A DNA stretch of 64,000 bases from positions 33,624-97,623 of the forward strand of contig NZ_CANLCI010000016.1 in assembly GCF_947489035.1 (NCBI RefSeq), written 5' to 3'. A model generated the notes under the pieces. The model worked only from the letters and a program-made list of their open reading frames with translations, was not told the origin of the DNA and searched no databases. The stretch comes from an uncultured Ferrimonas sp. (GTDB lineage: Bacteria; Pseudomonadota; Gammaproteobacteria; Enterobacterales; Shewanellaceae). Position 1 is the first letter of the stretch; each line of letters begins with the position of its first letter. The position numbers were made by a program, and so were the translations under genes. Shown one piece after another: positions 61,478 to 64,000 of the stretch.

Positions 61478-62427
61478 TCCCAACGGCGCTGTATCGCTAC
61501 CGCAATCCCCTTGCGACCAGCCTCACCTTTGCCGGCCAAACCTTAACTCAGCGTGACGGTTTGCTGTTGAAGTTTACCCACAATGGTCACATCGGTTGGG
61601 GCGATTGCGCGCCGCTGCCGGGGTTTTCCCACGACAGCTTGGATGCCAACCAGCAGGCACTGCAGCGCTGGTGCCAACAGGGCGGCGCCATCGAATCGCT
61701 GCCCGCCGCAGCCCAGTTTGCCATCAGCAGCGGCCGCTATATGGCGCGCCAGCAGTCGCAACGGCCCTCAGCGGGCTGCGCCGCTCCGGTGCCACTATTG
61801 CACGGCAGCACGGCGCACATATTGGCTCAAGCTCAGAACAGCCAACCGCGCACCGTAAAGCTCAAATTAGCGCGCAACCCTTTGACTGAAGAGATCGCAC
61901 TGGTGCAGCAGCTGCAACGCCGCCAACCAAGGCTGCGCTTACGCATCGACGCCAACCAAGGTTGGAATGTGGAACAGGCTTGCGCCTTTGCCAACGCCGT
62001 CGATCTCAGCCGCATCGATTACGTCGAAGAGCCCTGTCTGGCGCTGACCGATTCCTTGCAAGTGCATCAACGCAGCGCCATGCCATTGGCCTTGGATGAA
62101 ACCACCCAACAGCCCAACTACCGTTATCAAACTCATCCAGGAGTGGTCGCGCTGGTCTTAAAGCCAACCATTCTCGGCCACATCAATAAGCTCCGCGCCA
62201 TCATCAGCGCGGCGGCGGCCGATGGGGTCGCCTCGGTGCTGTCGTCCAGTTTTGAAAGCAATCTGGGGTTATTGGCGCTGGCCAGCTTGGCCGGTGAATT
62301 TACCCCTCAACATGACGCTGGGCTAGATACCCTGACTCCCCTTTACTACGATCTATGCCAGCCCAACCCGTGGATCGCTTCCCGACCACTGCTGCGTGAA
62401 TCCCAACTGGAGCCACTATGGCCTTAA
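61474..62427 (+). CDS. menC: o-Succinylbenzoate synthase
   Basis: 317 residues, enolase superfamily. Dehydrates SHCHC to o-succinylbenzoate. The catalytic Lys pair is in TVKLKLARNP and ALVLKPTILGH. The metal ligands are RIDANQGW (Asp), DYVEEPC (Glu) and PLALDETT (Asp). Overlaps DUF2164 (ATGA) and menE by ten bases. Confidence 0.94.
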   Translation: MIPTALYRYRNPLATSLTFAGQTLTQRDGLLLKFTHNGHIGWGDCAPLPGFSHDSLDANQQALQRWCQQGGAIESLPAAAQFAISSGRYMARQQSQRPSAGCAAPVPLLHGSTAHILAQAQNSQPRTVKLKLARNPLTEEIALVQQLQRRQPRLRLRIDANQGWNVEQACAFANAVDLSRIDYVEEPCLALTDSLQVHQRSAMPLALDETTQQPNYRYQTHPGVVALVLKPTILGHINKLRAIISAAAADGVASVLSSSFESNLGLLALASLAGEFTPQHDAGLDTLTPLYYDLCQPNPWIASRPLLRESQLEPLWP

Positions 62428-63800
62428 TTCTCTGCCCGCTGCAAAGCGCCGCTCGTCGCTGGGGCGATGCCATCGCCATTGATGGTCACGGCCAGCAACT
62501 GAGTTATATGCAACTGGACAGCCGCGTTACTGGGCTGTGCAACGACTTACGCAAACAAGGGGTAAACAGCGGCGATCATGTCGGTTACTGTGCCGATAAC
62601 AAAGTTGAAGCTGTGGTACTGATGTACGCTTGCTTTCGCTTAAATGCCGTTTTCATCCCACTGTCTACCCGTTTCCCTGCAGCGCAATTGCAGCAACTGC
62701 TGGAGCAGCTCAACATCCGGTTCCTATACCACGATGATGCTGCAATCAATGGCATCACCAGCCTGCAACTGCCACAAAATGACGGCGAGCAGTTGTGGCG
62801 ATTTGATGCCAGCGTACCGGCAACGATGGTGCTGACCTCAGGCTCCAGTGGCCAGCCTAAAGCCGCAGTTCATAACCTGCTGCAACAGATGGCAGCAGCC
62901 GAAGGCAGCTTCGATCAAACGCCACTGACCGTTGGTGATCGCTGGTTATTGTCGCTGCCGCTGTACCACATCGGTGGCATGGCCATTCTGTTTCGCTGCT
63001 TGCTTAGTGGCGCGACCGCAGTATTGCCGCAGCACAAAGCAGCCGAAGATTGCCTGGCTCCGCAACAGATCAGCCATGTGTCGATGGTCGCAACGCAAGC
63101 CCAACGACTGTTGGCCAAATCCGATACCAGCGAGCGTGTTGCATCACTGCGAGTCGTGCTGCTGGGTGGCGGAGCAATTCCAGCCCAGTTGGCGGATCTG
63201 TTTGCCACTTACTCGCAACTGCGCGCACTCACCAGCTACGGCATGACCGAAATGGGCTCGCAGATAACCACCGGCGTAGCCAACAACCAAGGCTTAGCTG
63301 GCTTTCCATTGGCAGGGCGCCAAATACGCATCAATGAAGACAGCGATGTGATTGAAGTGAAAGGCGATTGCCTATTCATGGGCTACTACCAACGTGGGCA
63401 GTTGCAGCAGCCCTTTGATCGGGACGGCTGGTTTGCCACCAACGATCGTGGTCAGTGGATAGGCGAACAACTGAAGATCATCGGTCGCGCCGACAACATG
63501 TTCATTAGCGGGGGGGAAAACGTACAACCCGAAGCCATTGAAGCAGTAATAAGCCACTGTAACGGGGTTAAGCAGGTGATTGTGGTGCCCATCGACGACT
63601 CTGAATTTGGCCAGCTACCCGTAGCTATCGTTGCCGGAGATTACGACCAAGTCGCCCTAGAGAAGCGCTTAAATAAGAAATTAGCCCGCTTTATGCGTCC
63701 ACGGCAGTTTCTCCGCTGGCCGAACAACAACGACAACACTGGCATCAAAGTGAACCGCCAAGCGATGATGCGTTACGCCCAACAACAGTTAGCCTGTTAA
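62418..63800 (+). CDS. menE: o-Succinylbenzoate-CoA ligase
   Basis: 460-residue adenylate-forming enzyme that activates o-succinylbenzoate with ATP and CoA. P-loop-like MVLTSGSSGQPKAAVH, ALTSYGMTEMGSQ and GRADNMFISGGENVQPEAIE identify the family, and the C-terminal catalytic Lys is in NTGIKVNRQ. It is the last gene of the operon. menB, the next enzyme, is not in this window, as in Shewanella-type genomes where it lies elsewhere. Confidence 0.94.
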   Translation: MALILCPLQSAARRWGDAIAIDGHGQQLSYMQLDSRVTGLCNDLRKQGVNSGDHVGYCADNKVEAVVLMYACFRLNAVFIPLSTRFPAAQLQQLLEQLNIRFLYHDDAAINGITSLQLPQNDGEQLWRFDASVPATMVLTSGSSGQPKAAVHNLLQQMAAAEGSFDQTPLTVGDRWLLSLPLYHIGGMAILFRCLLSGATAVLPQHKAAEDCLAPQQISHVSMVATQAQRLLAKSDTSERVASLRVVLLGGGAIPAQLADLFATYSQLRALTSYGMTEMGSQITTGVANNQGLAGFPLAGRQIRINEDSDVIEVKGDCLFMGYYQRGQLQQPFDRDGWFATNDRGQWIGEQLKIIGRADNMFISGGENVQPEAIEAVISHCNGVKQVIVVPIDDSEFGQLPVAIVAGDYDQVALEKRLNKKLARFMRPRQFLRWPNNNDNTGIKVNRQAMMRYAQQQLAC

Positions 63801-63820
63801 CAACAAAAGCCCCCAACAGT

Positions 63821-63854
63821 GTCTGATCAGGCAGCAATCGTGTACTGATCAGAC
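63821..63854. repeat. Perfect inverted repeat downstream of menE
   Basis: GTCTGATCAG and CTGATCAGAC (each containing TGATCA) around a 14-base loop. No T run follows directly, so it is a doubtful terminator; it could be a protein site or a stem protecting the men mRNA. Confidence 0.6.
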
Positions 63855-63902
63855 CCTTTCTGCGCCAATCCGCAATAATTATCCCAATGCCAGAAACGAA
63901 AA

Positions 63903-63928
63903 AAGCCCTGTCCAAAGGACAGAGCTTA
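63903..63928 (-). terminator. Terminator downstream of the tRNA-Thr transcript
   Basis: On the minus strand AAGCTCTGTCC TTT GGACAGGGCTT is followed by T6 and lies about ten bases after the tRNA's CCA end. Confidence 0.85.
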
Positions 63929-63937
63929 ATCGAAAGA

Positions 63938-64000
63938 TGGTGCTAATACCCAGAGTCGAACTGGGGACCTCACCCTTACCAAGGGTGCGCTCTACCAACT
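63938..64000 (-). tRNA. tRNA-Thr (anticodon GGT), cut by the window edge
   Basis: The minus strand reads from the D-arm (AGTTGGTAGAGC) through anticodon stem CACCC, loop TTGGTAA and stem GGGTG. The TpsiC arm CCCAGTTCGACTCTGGG follows, then the acceptor end with encoded CCA. The anticodon is GGT. Only the first bases of the acceptor stem and D-arm are outside the window. Confidence 0.95.

Noticed and set aside
63938..64000. tRNA gene as an integration site for a mobile element
   Set aside because: No integrase or direct repeat of the tRNA 3' end is seen in the adjacent sequence within the window.

Overview
The window looks like a chromosomal segment of a gammaproteobacterium of the Shewanella/Ferrimonas type (Alteromonadales). 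This is inferred from gene order and protein resemblance, not from a database search. The DNA is moderately GC-rich with compact operons. The left end carries the classic cyaA-cyaY-lptM-lysA-dapF-DUF484-xerC-yigB-uvrD neighbourhood. Further on are fieF-cpxP/cpxRA in the enterobacterial arrangement, and the right end holds a menaquinone operon menF-menD-menH-DUF2164-menC-menE. The window opens inside cyaA and ends inside a tRNA-Thr(GGT) gene.

Layout. 1-10.3 kb: cAMP synthesis, frataxin, lysine/diaminopimelate synthesis, XerC recombinase, a HAD phosphatase and UvrD helicase. 10.3-16 kb: a candidate 39-residue protein gene, a beta-barrel protein, the FieF exporter, and the Cpx envelope-stress system with a consensus CpxR box between cpxP and cpxR, then SseA. 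16-32.4 kb: housekeeping and envelope genes (TrmL, YaiL, S41 and P1 peptidases, a two-gene M16 peptidase operon, ferritin, RsmJ, a TetR regulator), a divergent EF-G paralogue, and a DsbB/DsbI-like gene that appears frameshifted. A small AT-richer gene for a possible NYN/PIN-like protein lies between two near-identical copies of one terminator. 32.4-37.6 kb: an AT-rich intergenic block, PrlC, a second beta-barrel protein with two CRP-like sites upstream, and glutathione reductase.

37.7-43 kb is the accessory-looking stretch. It holds an orphan gene followed by hairpins and three tandem imperfect copies of a 260-318 bp repeat. Next come a VOC protein, the relic of a quinone oxidoreductase, a TetR/EamA transporter pair sharing a clear palindromic operator, an apparent deletion scar, and a HEPN-like protein. 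44-50 kb is a czcICBA-type heavy-metal RND efflux operon whose adaptor has a His/Asp/Glu-rich stretch encoded by 9-bp tandem repeats. 50-57 kb holds a VOC protein, an ATP-grasp ligase, a small phosphatase, LysR and Lrp regulators, a gate-domain membrane protein and glycerol kinase. 57.4-63.8 kb is the men operon.

I found no CRISPR array, complete prophage or intact insertion sequence. The most interesting unexplained structures are the triple repeat at 38.6-39.5 kb, the terminator-flanked insert at 17.2-17.9 kb, the deletion scar at 42.1-42.3 kb and several short ORFs with good ribosome binding sites.
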